From Pseudonocardia asaccharolytica DSM 44247 = NBRC 16224 (lineage in GTDB: Bacteria; Actinomycetota; Actinomycetes; Mycobacteriales; Pseudonocardiaceae), in assembly GCF_000423625.1 (NCBI RefSeq), contig NZ_AUII01000007.1, positions 62,001-126,000 on the forward strand: DNA of 64,000 bases, in the 5' to 3' direction. A program made the translations under genes and the position numbers. The notes under the pieces were generated by a model. It did no database searches. It was not told the DNA's origin and worked only from the letters and a program-made list of their open reading frames with translations. Positions 9,829 to 19,113 of this stretch are shown piece after piece (position 1 is the stretch's first letter; every line of letters starts with the position of its first letter).

Positions 9829-10324
9829 ACCGGACCGCTGGGCCGCCTGGATGAGCTCGAAGGCCATGGCCAGCCTGGCCGCCCGCGATCCCGGTCCTTT
9901 GGTGATCTTGCTTCGGTTCCTGTCCGTGGCGAAGGTCGACTCGATCGGGTTGGTCGTACGCAGGTGGATCCCGCGCCCGGCGACGACACCTCGACCTCGC
10001 TGGCCGAGACCTCGCTGGCCGAGATGAGCACCTCGCGTGGCTGGTGGTAGCCGTTGCTCACCACCAGTCGGCTGCCGGTCTCGTCGTGCTCGGTGACGAC
10101 GCGGGCGATGTAGGCGTCGACCTCGCGGCCTGCAACGCCTCGGCCGGCATCCGCCGGGCGCCCTCTCGCCCGATCTGGTCGATCAACGATGCCGACGCTC
10201 GATCCCCACCGCCGGTGGGGTGGTCATCGCGGCCGTTGAGCTCCTCGGAGACCACGGTGAACACGGGCCGTACCTTCCCGACGAGCCTGGCAGCGCCGGT
10301 CTTGCTCGACAGCTTCACGATCAC
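9829..10324 (-). pseudogene. IS256 (Mutator)-family transposase remnant
   Basis: Reading leftwards, an N-terminal part contains LIDQIGREGARRM at about 10165-10205. After a frame change it continues as VSNGYHQPREVLISA near 10060-10015. It then joins directly to the C-terminal motif HLRTTNPIESTFAT, then KGPGSRAARLAMAFELI (9970-9840). The DDE catalytic core between these parts is missing. A near-perfect tandem copy of about 15 bases lies at the join (10000-10030). The element is dead, and no terminal inverted repeats were found. Confidence 0.75.
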
Positions 10325-10811
10325 CGGGAGGGTACGGCCCCTCGTGATCCACAGGTTTCAAGCATTGCTCCTGCCGGGAAGCCGCTGCGCGGAGCTTGGC
10401 TGCGACGAGGCTGGCCAGGGCCGCACATGCGGGGAGAGCGACGAGGCCCGGCCAGTCGGCGTGGGTGAAGGTGAGCTCGCCGAACTTGTTGACCAGGAAA
10501 CCGTCCCACAGGGCCCAGAACTGGATGGCGGCCCCGATCGCACCTGGCGCGCTCGTCAGTGTCGCCAGGGCAACGGCCGTCGCGGTGAGGACGGCCAGTC
10601 CGAACAGGGGCGCGTCGTGGGCGCCGAGCCCCGCAGCGGCGAAGGTCGCCACGGTGCCTGCGGGCAATCCCAGCGCAAAGGCCATTCCGCTGCCGATCGG
10701 CGGATGCGGTCCCGTCACCGATGGATGTGGGTCGTCTCGGACAGACGGCGGGGAGGCAAGCAGCACCTGTCCAGCATGTGATCGCGGCCGGCGCTCGGGG
10801 CGGATCTTCAC
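10224..10811 (-). CDS. Small polytopic membrane protein, 3' end disrupted by IS remnant
   Basis: The convincing part (about 10718-10360) encodes four hydrophobic segments, for example MAFALGLPAGTVATFAAAGLG and AIGAAIQFWALWDGFLV, of a small membrane protein of the type often found near actinobacterial kdp loci. The last about 45 residues are charged and overlap the IS256 remnant, so the original C-terminus has probably been replaced. The start is uncertain: GTG at 10811 opens the frame, and GTG at 10718 or ATG at about 10685 would give a protein beginning just before the first membrane segment. It is divergent from the kdp operon. Confidence 0.5.
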   Translation of the reverse strand: MKIRPERRPRSHAGQVLLASPPSVRDDPHPSVTGPHPPIGSGMAFALGLPAGTVATFAAAGLGAHDAPLFGLAVLTATAVALATLTSAPGAIGAAIQFWALWDGFLVNKFGELTFTHADWPGLVALPACAALASLVAAKLRAAASRQEQCLKPVDHEGPYPPGDREAVEQDRRCQARREGTARVHRGLRGAQRPR

Positions 10812-10882
10812 GGGATCCTGACGGCTGGTCGCTGAATCCTCACACCTCCCTGACCGGGGGCATTGAGCGTGATGACGCGCGG

Positions 10883-10904
10883 CACAAGGTCGTCACAAGG
10901 TCGT
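10883..10904 (+). promoter_or_regulatory. Tandem 11-bp repeat, candidate KdpE box
   Basis: Two adjacent perfect copies of CACAAGGTCGT lie at 10883-10893 and 10894-10904, 95 bases upstream of the first gene of the kdp operon. Direct repeats one helical turn apart are the usual site form for OmpR/PhoB-class regulators, to which KdpE belongs. No other regulator is encoded nearby on this strand. The rest of 10812-10998 shows no gene. Confidence 0.5.
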
Positions 10905-10998
10905 TAGGAACCCGTCAGGACCTGTGGTCGTGGCCCGCAGCGGGTCGCATGCTTGCGGCCGCGCGGCCACCCGGCCGACGCCGAGGAGGTTCTGAGAG

Positions 10999-11082
10999 AT
11001 GGCCGACCTGGCCTATCTGTTGCTGCTGATCGGCGGGTTCGCCCTGCTGGTGCTGACGTTGCGGGGGTTGCAGCGGCTGTGA
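10999..11082 (+). CDS. 27-residue membrane peptide leading the kdp operon
   Basis: MADLAYLLLLIGGFALLVLT followed by LRGLQRL is a single hydrophobic helix with a basic C-terminus. A strong GAGGAGG site ends 11 bases upstream of the ATG. Its stop codon overlaps the GTG start of kdpF (GTGA), the coupling pattern of the whole operon. Similar short peptides occur just before kdpF in other actinomycetes. The role is unknown; it may assist assembly of the KdpFABC complex. Confidence 0.7.
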   Translation: MADLAYLLLLIGGFALLVLTLRGLQRL

Positions 11083-11168
11083 ACGTGCCGAACCTGATCG
11101 GTGGGGTGCTCGCGCTCGCGCTGGTCGTCTACCTGTTCATCGCCCTGGTCCGCCCGGAGAAGTTCTGA
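11079..11168 (+). CDS. kdpF: KdpF, small subunit of the potassium-importing P-type ATPase
   Basis: A 29-residue hydrophobic peptide (LIGGVLALALVVYLFIALVR, then PEKF) with the family's PE-F ending. In E. coli KdpF stabilises the KdpABC complex in the membrane. The GTG start overlaps the stop of the preceding peptide gene, and the TGA stop overlaps the ATG of kdpA (TGATG), so translation is coupled. Confidence 0.9.
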   Translation: MNVPNLIGGVLALALVVYLFIALVRPEKF

Positions 11169-12832
11169 TGAGCCCTACTGTTGCCGGCCTGGTCCAGGTC
11201 AGCGCGTTGCTGCTGGTGCTCGTCGCGGTGTACGTGCCGTTCGGCAACTACCTCGCGCACGTGTACACGTCCGACAAGCACTGGCGGGTGGAGCGCGCCC
11301 TGTACCGGCTGGTCCGGGTGGATCCGGGCACCGAGCAGCGGTGGACGGTCTACGCGGCCGGGGTGCTCGGCTTCTCGTTCCTCTCCATCGTGCTGCTCTA
11401 CCTGCTGCAACGGCTGCAGCCGCTGCTCCCGTTCGACTTCGGGCGGGCCGCGGTGGAGCCGTCGGTGGCGTTCAACACGGCGATCTCCTTCGTCACCAAC
11501 ACCAACTGGCAGTCCTACGTCCCGGAGACGACCCTCGGGCATAGCGTGCAGATGGCCGGGCTGACCGTGCAGAACTTCGTGTCCGCCGCGGTGGGCATGG
11601 CGGTCGCGGTGGCGCTGGTCCGCGGGTTCGCCCGCTCCGGCACCGACCGGCTCGGGAACTTCTGGGTCGACCTGGTGCGCGGCACGGTCCGGGTGCTGCT
11701 GCCGATCTCGTTCGCCGCGGCGATCCTGCTGGTCGGGCTGGGCGCGGTGATGTCGTTGCGGGCCGGTGTCGACGTCACCGGCGTCGACGGGCGGCAGAGC
11801 ACGCTCGCGCTGGCCCCGGCGGCCTCCCAGGAGGTGATCAAGATGCTGGGAACGAACGGCGGCGGGATCTTCAACGCGAACTCCGGCCACCCGTTCGAGA
11901 ACCCGAACGGCGCCAGCAACCTGCTGGAGTACCTCCTGGTGCTGGTCATCCCGGTGTCGCTGACCCGGGCGTTCGGGGTCATGGTCGGCAACCCCCGGCA
12001 GGGGCACGTCCTGGCCGCCGTCATGGGGGTCATCTGGGGTTCGCTGCTGAGCGTCGCCTGGTGGGCCGAGACTCACCCGAACGGGACGGCCACGCTGGCC
12101 GCCGGCGCGGCGCTGGAGGGCAAGGAGGTGCGCCTGGGCATCCCGAGCTCGGTGCTGTTCGGGATGGCCACCACCGGCACCTCGACCGGCGGGGTGGACT
12201 CGATGCACGACAGCTACACCGGGCTGGGTGGCGGGGTGCTGCTGCTGAACATGCTGCTCGGCGAGGTGACGCCGGGCGGGGTGGGCACCGGGCTCTACAA
12301 CATCCTGGTGCTCGCCGTGATCGCGGTATTCCTGGCCGGGCTGATGGTCGGGCGCACCCCGGAGTACCTGGGCAAGAAGCTGGGCCGGGTCCAGATCACC
12401 GCGGCCGCGATCGCGATCCTGGCGATGCCGGCGGTGGTGCTGCTCGGCGCCGGCGCCGCGCTGGCCCAGCCCGGTGAGCTGGACGCGGCACTGAACAACG
12501 ACGGCCCGCACGGCCTGTCCGAGGTGCTCTACGCCTACGCCTCGACGGCCAACAACAACGGCAGCGCGTTCGCCGGGCTGACCGTGACCAGCGACTTCTT
12601 CCAGTCCACCCTCGGGCTGGCGATGCTGTTCGGGCGGTTCGTCCCGATCCTGGCGGTGCTCGCGCTGGCCGGTTCGCTGGCCGCGCAGAAACGCGTCGAG
12701 CCCGGCGTGGGGAGCCTGCCCACCCACGGACCGATGTTCGGCGTGCTGGTCGGCGGCACCGTCGTCCTCGTCGCCGCGCTGACCTTCTTCCCGGCCCTGG
12801 CGCTGGGCCCGATCGCGGAGGCACTCAAATGA
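11168..12832 (+). CDS. kdpA: Potassium-transporting ATPase subunit KdpA
   Basis: A 554-residue polytopic membrane protein, the potassium channel-like subunit of KdpFABC. The four selectivity-filter loops are recognisable: VTNTNWQSY near residue 112, [15 protein letters not shown] near 235, [14 protein letters not shown] near 340 and [13 protein letters not shown] near 460. It binds and conducts potassium driven by KdpB ATP hydrolysis. Length is normal for the family. Its stop overlaps the start of kdpB by four bases. Confidence 0.97.
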   Translation: MSPTVAGLVQVSALLLVLVAVYVPFGNYLAHVYTSDKHWRVERALYRLVRVDPGTEQRWTVYAAGVLGFSFLSIVLLYLLQRLQPLLPFDFGRAAVEPSVAFNTAISFVTNTNWQSYVPETTLGHSVQMAGLTVQNFVSAAVGMAVAVALVRGFARSGTDRLGNFWVDLVRGTVRVLLPISFAAAILLVGLGAVMSLRAGVDVTGVDGRQSTLALAPAASQEVIKMLGTNGGGIFNANSGHPFENPNGASNLLEYLLVLVIPVSLTRAFGVMVGNPRQGHVLAAVMGVIWGSLLSVAWWAETHPNGTATLAAGAALEGKEVRLGIPSSVLFGMATTGTSTGGVDSMHDSYTGLGGGVLLLNMLLGEVTPGGVGTGLYNILVLAVIAVFLAGLMVGRTPEYLGKKLGRVQITAAAIAILAMPAVVLLGAGAALAQPGELDAALNNDGPHGLSEVLYAYASTANNNGSAFAGLTVTSDFFQSTLGLAMLFGRFVPILAVLALAGSLAAQKRVEPGVGSLPTHGPMFGVLVGGTVVLVAALTFFPALALGPIAEALK

Positions 12833-14943
12833 GCACCACCCCCACCCTGGACCGGTCGATCATCGAGCGGCAGGAGCTGCATGCCCAGCGCACCGGACGG
12901 GCGGTGGTGGCCGGGGCGTTCTCCCCGCGGCAGCTGTGGCAAGCACTGCCGGGTGCGGTGCGCAAGCTGGGCCCGCGGGCGCAGCTGCGCAACCCGGTGA
13001 TGTTCGTGGTCTGGGTCGGCTCGGTGCTGGTCACCGGGCTGTCCGTCGCCGACCCGAGCCTGTTCGCCTGGCTGATCGCGGCCTGGCTGTGGTTCACCGT
13101 GCTGTTCGCCAACCTGGCCGAGACGGTGGCGGAGGGCCGGGGCAAGGCGCAGGCCGACACGCTGCGCCGGACCCGCACCGAGACCGTCGCCCGGCGGTTG
13201 CGCGCCGACGGCTCCGAGGAGGCGGTTCCCGGCACCGCGCTGCGGATCGGCGACCGGGTCGTCGTCGAGGCCGGCGAGGTGGTCCCCGGCGACGGGGACA
13301 TCGTCGAGGGCATCGCCACCGTGGACGAGTCCGCGATCACCGGGGAGTCCGCGCCGGTGATCCGGGAGTCCGGTGGGGACCGCTCCGCCGTCACCGGCGG
13401 CGCCACGGTGCTGTCCGACCGGATCGTCGTGCAGGTCACCACCAAGCCCGGCGAGTCGTTCGTGGACCGGATGATCGCGCTGGTCGAGGGCGCGCAGCGG
13501 CAGAAGACCCCCAACGAGATCGCGCTGACCATCCTGCTGTCCACGCTGACGATCATCTTCCTGCTCACCGTGGTGGCACTGCAGCCGATGGCCGGCTACT
13601 CCGGGGCCCAGCAGTCGCTGGTCGTGCTCACCGCGCTGCTGGTGTGCCTGATCCCGACCACGATCGGTGCACTGCTGTCCGCGATCGGCATCGCCGGCAT
13701 GGACCGGCTGGTGCAGCGCAACGTGCTGGCCACCTCCGGGCGCGCGGTGGAGGCCGCAGGCGACGTCGACACCCTGCTGCTCGACAAGACGGGCACGATC
13801 ACCTTCGGCAACCGGCAGGCCACCGAGCTGCTCCCGGCCGAGGGGGTGAGCCTGGCCGAGCTCGCCGCCGCGGCCAGGCTGTCCAGCCTGGCCGACCCGA
13901 CCCCCGAGGGCCGCAGCATCATCGAGCTGTGCGCCCGGGCGCACGAGCTGCCCGCCGAGGCGACCGCCGGGGAGGCGGCCGCGCAGTTCGTGCCGTTCAC
14001 CGCGCAGACCCGCATGTCCGGGCTGGACCTGAACGGCTGCCGGATCCGCAAGGGCGCCGCGAGCGCCGTCGCCGGCTGGGTGGACGAGGCCGATGGCGGA
14101 CTGCCGCGCGGGCTGCAGGACAAGGTCGACCGGATCTCCCGCGAGGGCGGCACCCCCCTCGTCGTCGCCGAAAAGAACGGGGCCGAACAGAACGGGGATG
14201 GGGGGCGGGTGCTCGGGCTCATCCGGCTCTCGGACGTGGTCAAGCCGGGGATGGCCACGCGGTTCGCCGAGCTGCGCGCGATGGGCATCCGGACGGTGAT
14301 GATCACCGGGGACAATCCGCTGACCGCGAAGGCGATCGCCGCCGAGGCCGGGGTGGACGACCATCTCGCCGAGGCCACGCCCGAGGACAAGATGGCCCTG
14401 ATCCGCCGCGAGCAGTCCGGCGGGCGGCTGGTCGCGATGACCGGCGACGGCACCAACGACGCCCCGGCCCTGGCGCAGGCCGACGTCGGCGTCGCGATGA
14501 ACACCGGGACGGCCGCGGCCAAGGAGGCCGGCAACATGGTCGATCTCGACTCCGACCCGACCAAGCTGATCGACATCGTTGAGATCGGCAAGCAGCTGCT
14601 GATCACCCGGGGGGCGCTGACCACGTTCTCGGTGGCCAACGACCTGGCCAAGTACTTCGCGATCCTGCCCGCGATGTTCATGGTGCTCCACCCGTCGCTG
14701 GGCGCGCTGAACATCATGCGCCTGGCCACCCCGCAGTCCGCGATCCTGTCCGCGGTGATCTTCAATGCGTTGATCATCGTGGCGCTGATCCCGCTGGCAC
14801 TGCGCGGCGTGCGCTACCGGCCGACCACCGCCGCGCGCCTGCTGCGGCGCAACCTGCTGGTCTACGGCCTCGGCGGCGTGCTCACCCCGTTCGCCGGGAT
14901 CTTTCTCATCGACCTGCTCGTCCGACTCATCCCCGGGATCTGA
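12829..14943 (+). CDS. kdpB: Potassium-transporting ATPase subunit KdpB
   Basis: A 704-residue P-type ATPase catalytic subunit. It has the actuator motif TGES, the phosphorylation motif DKTGTIT with Asp319, and the hinge motif [10 protein letters not shown] near residue 540. It hydrolyses ATP to power potassium uptake through KdpA at low external potassium. Full length for the family (E. coli has 682). It overlaps kdpA by four bases and is followed by kdpC after two bases. Confidence 0.97.
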   Translation: MSTTPTLDRSIIERQELHAQRTGRAVVAGAFSPRQLWQALPGAVRKLGPRAQLRNPVMFVVWVGSVLVTGLSVADPSLFAWLIAAWLWFTVLFANLAETVAEGRGKAQADTLRRTRTETVARRLRADGSEEAVPGTALRIGDRVVVEAGEVVPGDGDIVEGIATVDESAITGESAPVIRESGGDRSAVTGGATVLSDRIVVQVTTKPGESFVDRMIALVEGAQRQKTPNEIALTILLSTLTIIFLLTVVALQPMAGYSGAQQSLVVLTALLVCLIPTTIGALLSAIGIAGMDRLVQRNVLATSGRAVEAAGDVDTLLLDKTGTITFGNRQATELLPAEGVSLAELAAAARLSSLADPTPEGRSIIELCARAHELPAEATAGEAAAQFVPFTAQTRMSGLDLNGCRIRKGAASAVAGWVDEADGGLPRGLQDKVDRISREGGTPLVVAEKNGAEQNGDGGRVLGLIRLSDVVKPGMATRFAELRAMGIRTVMITGDNPLTAKAIAAEAGVDDHLAEATPEDKMALIRREQSGGRLVAMTGDGTNDAPALAQADVGVAMNTGTAAAKEAGNMVDLDSDPTKLIDIVEIGKQLLITRGALTTFSVANDLAKYFAILPAMFMVLHPSLGALNIMRLATPQSAILSAVIFNALIIVALIPLALRGVRYRPTTAARLLRRNLLVYGLGGVLTPFAGIFLIDLLVRLIPGI

Positions 14944-14945
14944 CC

Positions 14946-15578
14946 ATGCTCTCGCTGCTGACCCGCCAGGCCGCCGCGGCGGTGCGGGTGCTGATCCTGC
15001 TCACCCTCGTGCTCGGCGTCGCCTACCCGCTCGCGGTCTGGGGGGTCTCCCGGATACCCGGGCTCCACCACCGCGCCGAGGGATCGGTGCTCACCGTGGA
15101 CGGGCGGCCGGCCGGCTCGTCGCTGATCGGCATCGATCCGGTACCGGCCGACCCGGCGGCGGACCCGTTCTTCCACACCCGCCCGTCCGCGACCGCCGAG
15201 GACCCGCTCGGGATCGGGCCAGCCGACCCGTCGGTCTCCGGCGGCTCCAACAAGGGCGGCTTCTCCGAGACCCTGCTCGGCGCCGTCGAGCAGCGGCGCG
15301 CACTCATCGCCGCCCGCGAGGGCGTCGACGCCGCACGGGTGCCGGCGGATGCGGTGACCGCGTCGGCGTCGGGACTGGACCCGAACATCAGCCCCGCCTA
15401 CGCCGCGCTGCAGGTGCCGCGGGTGGCCCGGGTGACCGGGCTGTCCGAGGCGGACGTGGCGCGGCTCGTCGCGCAGCACACCGACGGCCGGCCCCTCGGC
15501 TTCCTCGGCGAGCCGGGGGTGAACGTCCCCGAGCTCAACCTGGCCGTCCACGCGGCGGCGAGCATGATGAGGCCATGA
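14946..15578 (+). CDS. kdpC: Potassium-transporting ATPase subunit KdpC
   Basis: A 210-residue protein with one N-terminal membrane helix (VLILLTLVLGVAYPLAVWG) and a periplasmic-side domain with the family motifs GSxLIG (here GSSLIGID), FHTRPSAT and ASGLDPNISPAYA. KdpC stabilises the complex and raises its apparent ATP affinity. Its stop overlaps the ATG of kdpD, which is unusual in E. coli-like operons only in that the coupling is this tight. Confidence 0.97.
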   Translation: MLSLLTRQAAAAVRVLILLTLVLGVAYPLAVWGVSRIPGLHHRAEGSVLTVDGRPAGSSLIGIDPVPADPAADPFFHTRPSATAEDPLGIGPADPSVSGGSNKGGFSETLLGAVEQRRALIAAREGVDAARVPADAVTASASGLDPNISPAYAALQVPRVARVTGLSEADVARLVAQHTDGRPLGFLGEPGVNVPELNLAVHAAASMMRP

Positions 15579-18094
15579 CCAGGCGCGGTGAGCTGCGGAT
15601 CTACCTCGGCGCAGCGCCCGGGGTGGGCAAGACCTACGCCATGCTCGGCGAGGCCCACCGCCGAGCGGGGCGGGGCACCGACGTGGTCGTCGGGGTGGTC
15701 GAGACCCACGGCCGCGCCAAGGTCGCAGCGCAGCTCGAAGGCCTGGAGGTCCTGCCCCGCCGCCCGGTCTCCTACCGCGGAGTCGCGCTCGCCGAGCTGG
15801 ACGTGGCGGCGGTGCTGGCGCGGGCGCCGCAGGTGGTGCTGGTCGACGAGCTGGCCCACACCAACGCCCCCGGGTCGCCCAACCCGAAGCGCTGGCAGGA
15901 CGTCGAGCAGATCCTCGAGGCCGGGATCACCGTGCTGAGCACGCTCAACATCCAGCACCTGGAATCCCTGGGCGACGTCATCGAGCGGATCACCGGGGTG
16001 CGCCAGCAGGAGACCGTCCCCGACGAGATGGTGCGCCGCGCCCAGCAGGTCGAGCTCATCGACATCACGCCCGAGGCGCTGCGCAGGCGAATGGCCCACG
16101 GCAACATCTATGCCCCGGAGAAGGTCGACGCCGCCCTGGCCAACTACTTCCAGCCGCGCAACCTCACCGCGCTGCGCGAGATGGCGCTGCTGTGGGTGGC
16201 CGACCAGGTCGATGTCGCCCTGCAGCGCTACCGCACCGAACAGCGGACCACCGACGTGTGGGAGACCCGGGAACGCGTGGTCGTGGCGGTGACCGGTGGC
16301 CCGGAGAGCGAAACGGTGCTGCGCCGCGCGGCACGGATCGCCGAACGCTCCGGCTCGGCCGAGCTGCTCGCCGTACACGTGCTGCGCGGCGACGGCCTCG
16401 CCGGTGCCACCGCCGGGGCGCTGGCCGGGCTGCGCCGGCTCGCCGACGACCTGGGCGCCTCGTTCCACACCGTGCTCGGCGACGACGTGCCGGCCGCGCT
16501 GCTCGACTTCGCGCGCGGGGTCAACGCCACCCAGCTGGTGCTGGGGACCTCGCGCCGCTCCCGGCCCGCCCGCGCCCTCGTCGAGAGCATCGGCGCGCGG
16601 GTCGCGCAGGACTCCGGGCCCATCGACGTGCACATGGTCACCCACCCGGAGGCGGGCCGCGGGCTGCGGCTGCCGCGCCGGTTCAGCGCGGTCCCAGCCC
16701 GGCGGCGGGCCGCGGGCTGGGCGCTCGGCCTGGCCCTGCCGGTGACCGCGACCGGGCTGGGCGTGCTCGGCACCGGTGTGTACGGCCTGTCCACCGACGT
16801 CGTGCTGTTCTTCCTGGCCACGGTGGTCGTGGCGCTGGTCGGCGGGCTCGGGCCGGCGCTGCTCGCCGCGCTGGCCGGTGGCCTGCTGCTCAACTTCTTC
16901 CTCACCCCGCCGCTGCACACGCTCACCATCGCCGAACGCGAGAACGTGATCACGCTGGTGGCGATGGTGCTGGTGGCGATCCTGGTCGCCCTGGTGGTCG
17001 ACCGGGCCGCGCGCCGGGCACAGCAGGCCGCGGCCGCCCGCGCCGAGGCGGCGCTGCTCGCCTCGTTCTCCCGCACCGTGCTCACCCGCCCCGACCCGCT
17101 GCCGCGGCTGCTGGAGAAGGTGCGCGAGGCCTTCGGGCTGACCACCGTCGCCGTGCTGCAACGCCACGACGGGCGGTGGGCCGCCTCCGCCTGCGCCGGC
17201 CCGCCGGACTGCCAGCGTCCCGAGCAGGCCGACGTCGACGTCGCGGTCGACCCGGACATCCACCTGGTCGGACGGGGTCGGTCGCTGCCCGCCGCGGACC
17301 GCCGGCTGCTCGAGGCGGTGGCCGGGCAGGCGCTGCTGGCGCTGCGTCACCAGCAGGTCGCCGCCGAGGCCACCGAGGCCCGGCACCGCGCCGAGGCCAC
17401 CGAGCTGCGCAGCGCGCTGCTCGCCGCGGTCGGGCACGACCTGCGCACCCCGCTCACCTCGATCAAGGCCGCGGCCGGCAGCCTCCGCGACCCGAAGCTG
17501 CGGCTCTCCGAACACGACCGCGCCGAGCTCGCCGCCACCGTCGAGGAGTCCGCCGACCGGCTCACCCGGCTCGTCGCCAACCTCCTCGACTCCTCCCGCC
17601 TGGCCACCGGGGCCGTCGTCCCCGACCTGCGACCCGTGGGTTACGACGAGATCGCCGCCCAGGCGCTCGCCGGTGTGGAGGACGCGCGCCGCGTCAGCGT
17701 GGACATCGACGAACGCCTGCCCGAGGTCCTCGCCGACCCCGGACTGTTGGAACGGGTCGTCGCCAGCGTCGTGGACAACGCGATCCGCCACGGCGCGGGC
17801 GCGCCGGTCGCGCTGCGGGCCAGCGCCCTGGCCGACCGGGTCGAGCTCCGCGTGGTCGACTCCGGTCCGGGAATCCCCGCGGGCGACGCCGACCAGCTCT
17901 TCGCCCCCTTCCAACGCCTCGGCGACCGCGACCGCGGCGGACTCGGTCTCGGCCTCAGCGTGGCGCGCGGGTTCACCGAGGCCATGGCCGGAACCCTCAC
18001 CGCCGAAGACACCCCCGGCGGCGGGCTCACGATCGTGATCAGCCTGCCCGCGACCGTCCCTGCCACGCTGCTCGACCCGGCGAGCGCGCCGTGA
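15575..18094 (+). CDS. kdpD: Sensor histidine kinase KdpD
   Basis: An 839-residue membrane kinase. Residues 1-210 are the KdpD N-terminal domain with Walker A GAAPGVGKTY. A universal-stress-like domain lies at about 235-360, four membrane helices (DUF4118) at 380-480, and a GAF-like region at 500-600. The dimerisation/phosphoacceptor helix with GHDLRTPLTS carries His621, and the ATP-binding domain includes DSGPGIP and GLGLGLSVARGF. It senses potassium limitation or turgor and phosphorylates KdpE. Its end overlaps kdpE by four bases (GTGA). Confidence 0.97.
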   Translation: MTRRGELRIYLGAAPGVGKTYAMLGEAHRRAGRGTDVVVGVVETHGRAKVAAQLEGLEVLPRRPVSYRGVALAELDVAAVLARAPQVVLVDELAHTNAPGSPNPKRWQDVEQILEAGITVLSTLNIQHLESLGDVIERITGVRQQETVPDEMVRRAQQVELIDITPEALRRRMAHGNIYAPEKVDAALANYFQPRNLTALREMALLWVADQVDVALQRYRTEQRTTDVWETRERVVVAVTGGPESETVLRRAARIAERSGSAELLAVHVLRGDGLAGATAGALAGLRRLADDLGASFHTVLGDDVPAALLDFARGVNATQLVLGTSRRSRPARALVESIGARVAQDSGPIDVHMVTHPEAGRGLRLPRRFSAVPARRRAAGWALGLALPVTATGLGVLGTGVYGLSTDVVLFFLATVVVALVGGLGPALLAALAGGLLLNFFLTPPLHTLTIAERENVITLVAMVLVAILVALVVDRAARRAQQAAAARAEAALLASFSRTVLTRPDPLPRLLEKVREAFGLTTVAVLQRHDGRWAASACAGPPDCQRPEQADVDVAVDPDIHLVGRGRSLPAADRRLLEAVAGQALLALRHQQVAAEATEARHRAEATELRSALLAAVGHDLRTPLTSIKAAAGSLRDPKLRLSEHDRAELAATVEESADRLTRLVANLLDSSRLATGAVVPDLRPVGYDEIAAQALAGVEDARRVSVDIDERLPEVLADPGLLERVVASVVDNAIRHGAGAPVALRASALADRVELRVVDSGPGIPAGDADQLFAPFQRLGDRDRGGLGLGLSVARGFTEAMAGTLTAEDTPGGGLTIVISLPATVPATLLDPASAP

Positions 18095-18786
18095 CCGCGG
18101 CGGCAGCGCCGGTCACGGTGCTCGTCGTCGACGACGACGTCCAGATCCTGCGGGCGCTGCGGATCAACCTCACCGCGCGCGGCTACCGTGTGTTCACGGC
18201 CGTCGGCGGCGCCACCGCGCTGCGCGCCGCCGCCGACGTACACCCCGACGTCGTCGTGCTCGACCTAGGCCTGCCCGACATCGACGGCACCCAGGTCATC
18301 GCCGGGCTACGCGGCTGGACCACCGTGCCGATCATCGTGCTCTCCGCGCGCACCGACTCCAACGACAAGGTCCACGCGCTCGATCAGGGCGCCGACGACT
18401 ACGTCACCAAGCCCTTCGGCGTGGACGAGCTGCTCGCTCGGCTCCGCGCCTCGGTCCGCCGCGCCACCACCATCGGTGGCACCGAACCGCGCGTCGAGGC
18501 CGGCGAACTCACCATCGACCTCGGCGCACGGATCGTCGAACGCGCCGGGGTCGAGGTCCACCTCACGCCCACCGAGTGGAACATTCTCGAACTCCTCGTC
18601 CGCCACCGCGGCCGGTTGGTCACTCGCCGACGGCTCCTCGAGACGGTGTGGGGACCCGGCGACCGCAAGGAAACCAGCTACCTGCGCGTCTACCTCGGGC
18701 AGCTCCGCCGCAAGCTCGAACCCGATCCCGCCCAGCCCCGACACCTGATCACCGAAGCCGGCATGGGTTACCGGTTCCGCACCTGA
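18091..18786 (+). CDS. kdpE: Response regulator KdpE
   Basis: A 231-residue OmpR/PhoB-class regulator. The receiver domain has the acidic pair in LVVDDD, the phosphoacceptor Asp58 in VLDLGLPD, a conserved Ser in VLSAR and Lys in VTKPF. The winged HTH occupies about 135-228 with LTPTEWNILELLV and the GMGYRF end. Phosphorylated by KdpD, it should activate the kdp promoter, probably at the tandem repeat at 10883-10904. The GTG start is fixed by overlap with kdpD. A Tn3-family element is inserted only 30 bases after its stop. Confidence 0.97.
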   Translation: MTAAAAPVTVLVVDDDVQILRALRINLTARGYRVFTAVGGATALRAAADVHPDVVVLDLGLPDIDGTQVIAGLRGWTTVPIIVLSARTDSNDKVHALDQGADDYVTKPFGVDELLARLRASVRRATTIGGTEPRVEAGELTIDLGARIVERAGVEVHLTPTEWNILELLVRHRGRLVTRRRLLETVWGPGDRKETSYLRVYLGQLRRKLEPDPAQPRHLITEAGMGYRFRT

Positions 18787-18816
18787 CTATCCGGGCCCCC
18801 GCGGTTCCGACCTTCT

Positions 18817-18871
18817 GGGGTCGCCGTAGTACTCGGGAAAATTCGGGCGGATATGGCCGAGTAGGCTTCTG
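18817..18871 (+). repeat. Left terminal inverted repeat of the Tn3-family element
   Basis: Starts GGGGTCGCC and includes the core CTCGGGAAAATTC followed by GGGCGGATATGG. Aligned with the complement of 25226-25172 it matches at about 46-48 of the first 55 positions, including an unbroken stretch of 26 bases. Tn3 ends normally begin with GGGG and are about 38 bp, so similarity extends past the usual limit. Confidence 0.85.
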
Positions 18872-19113
18872 AGCTGGGGAAACCTGACACCGCCGGCACG
18901 AACCTGATCCGCAACAGTGAGGACATCGTCACCGTCGCCGAGATCCTCGGACACTCCATCGAGACCGCCCAGCGCTACAGCCTGCCCCCTGACGCCGACG
19001 CTGATAACCAGGCCGCGATCGAACGCCTCGCCGTGGACCAGTGGGCCCAGACATGGAGCCAGCGGCCGGCTGATCATCCGGCCGTCGCCCGGCGGCAGCC
19101 GGACCCCCGATGA
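18865..19113 (+). pseudogene. C-terminal fragment of a tyrosine recombinase
   Basis: The frame opens inside the inverted repeat and reads GTNLIRNSEDIVTVAEILGH, then SIETAQRYSLP. This is the last part of an integrase with the catalytic His (LGH) and the nucleophile Tyr (RYS). The Arg-Lys half is missing and no start is visible. The final 25 residues diverge and end at 19113, overlapping the next ATG by four bases. It could be the remains of a TnpI-like recombinase belonging to the transposon. Confidence 0.7.

Noticed and set aside
12535-14691. 718-codon open frame antisense to kdpA/kdpB
   Set aside because: Low-complexity Gly/Arg/His composition and full overlap with conserved kdp genes on the other strand.
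15398-17914. 838-codon open frame antisense to kdpC/kdpD
   Set aside because: It is the mirror of real genes in GC-rich DNA; it has His/Arg/Gly-rich composition with no domain, while the + strand frames encode complete KdpC and KdpD.
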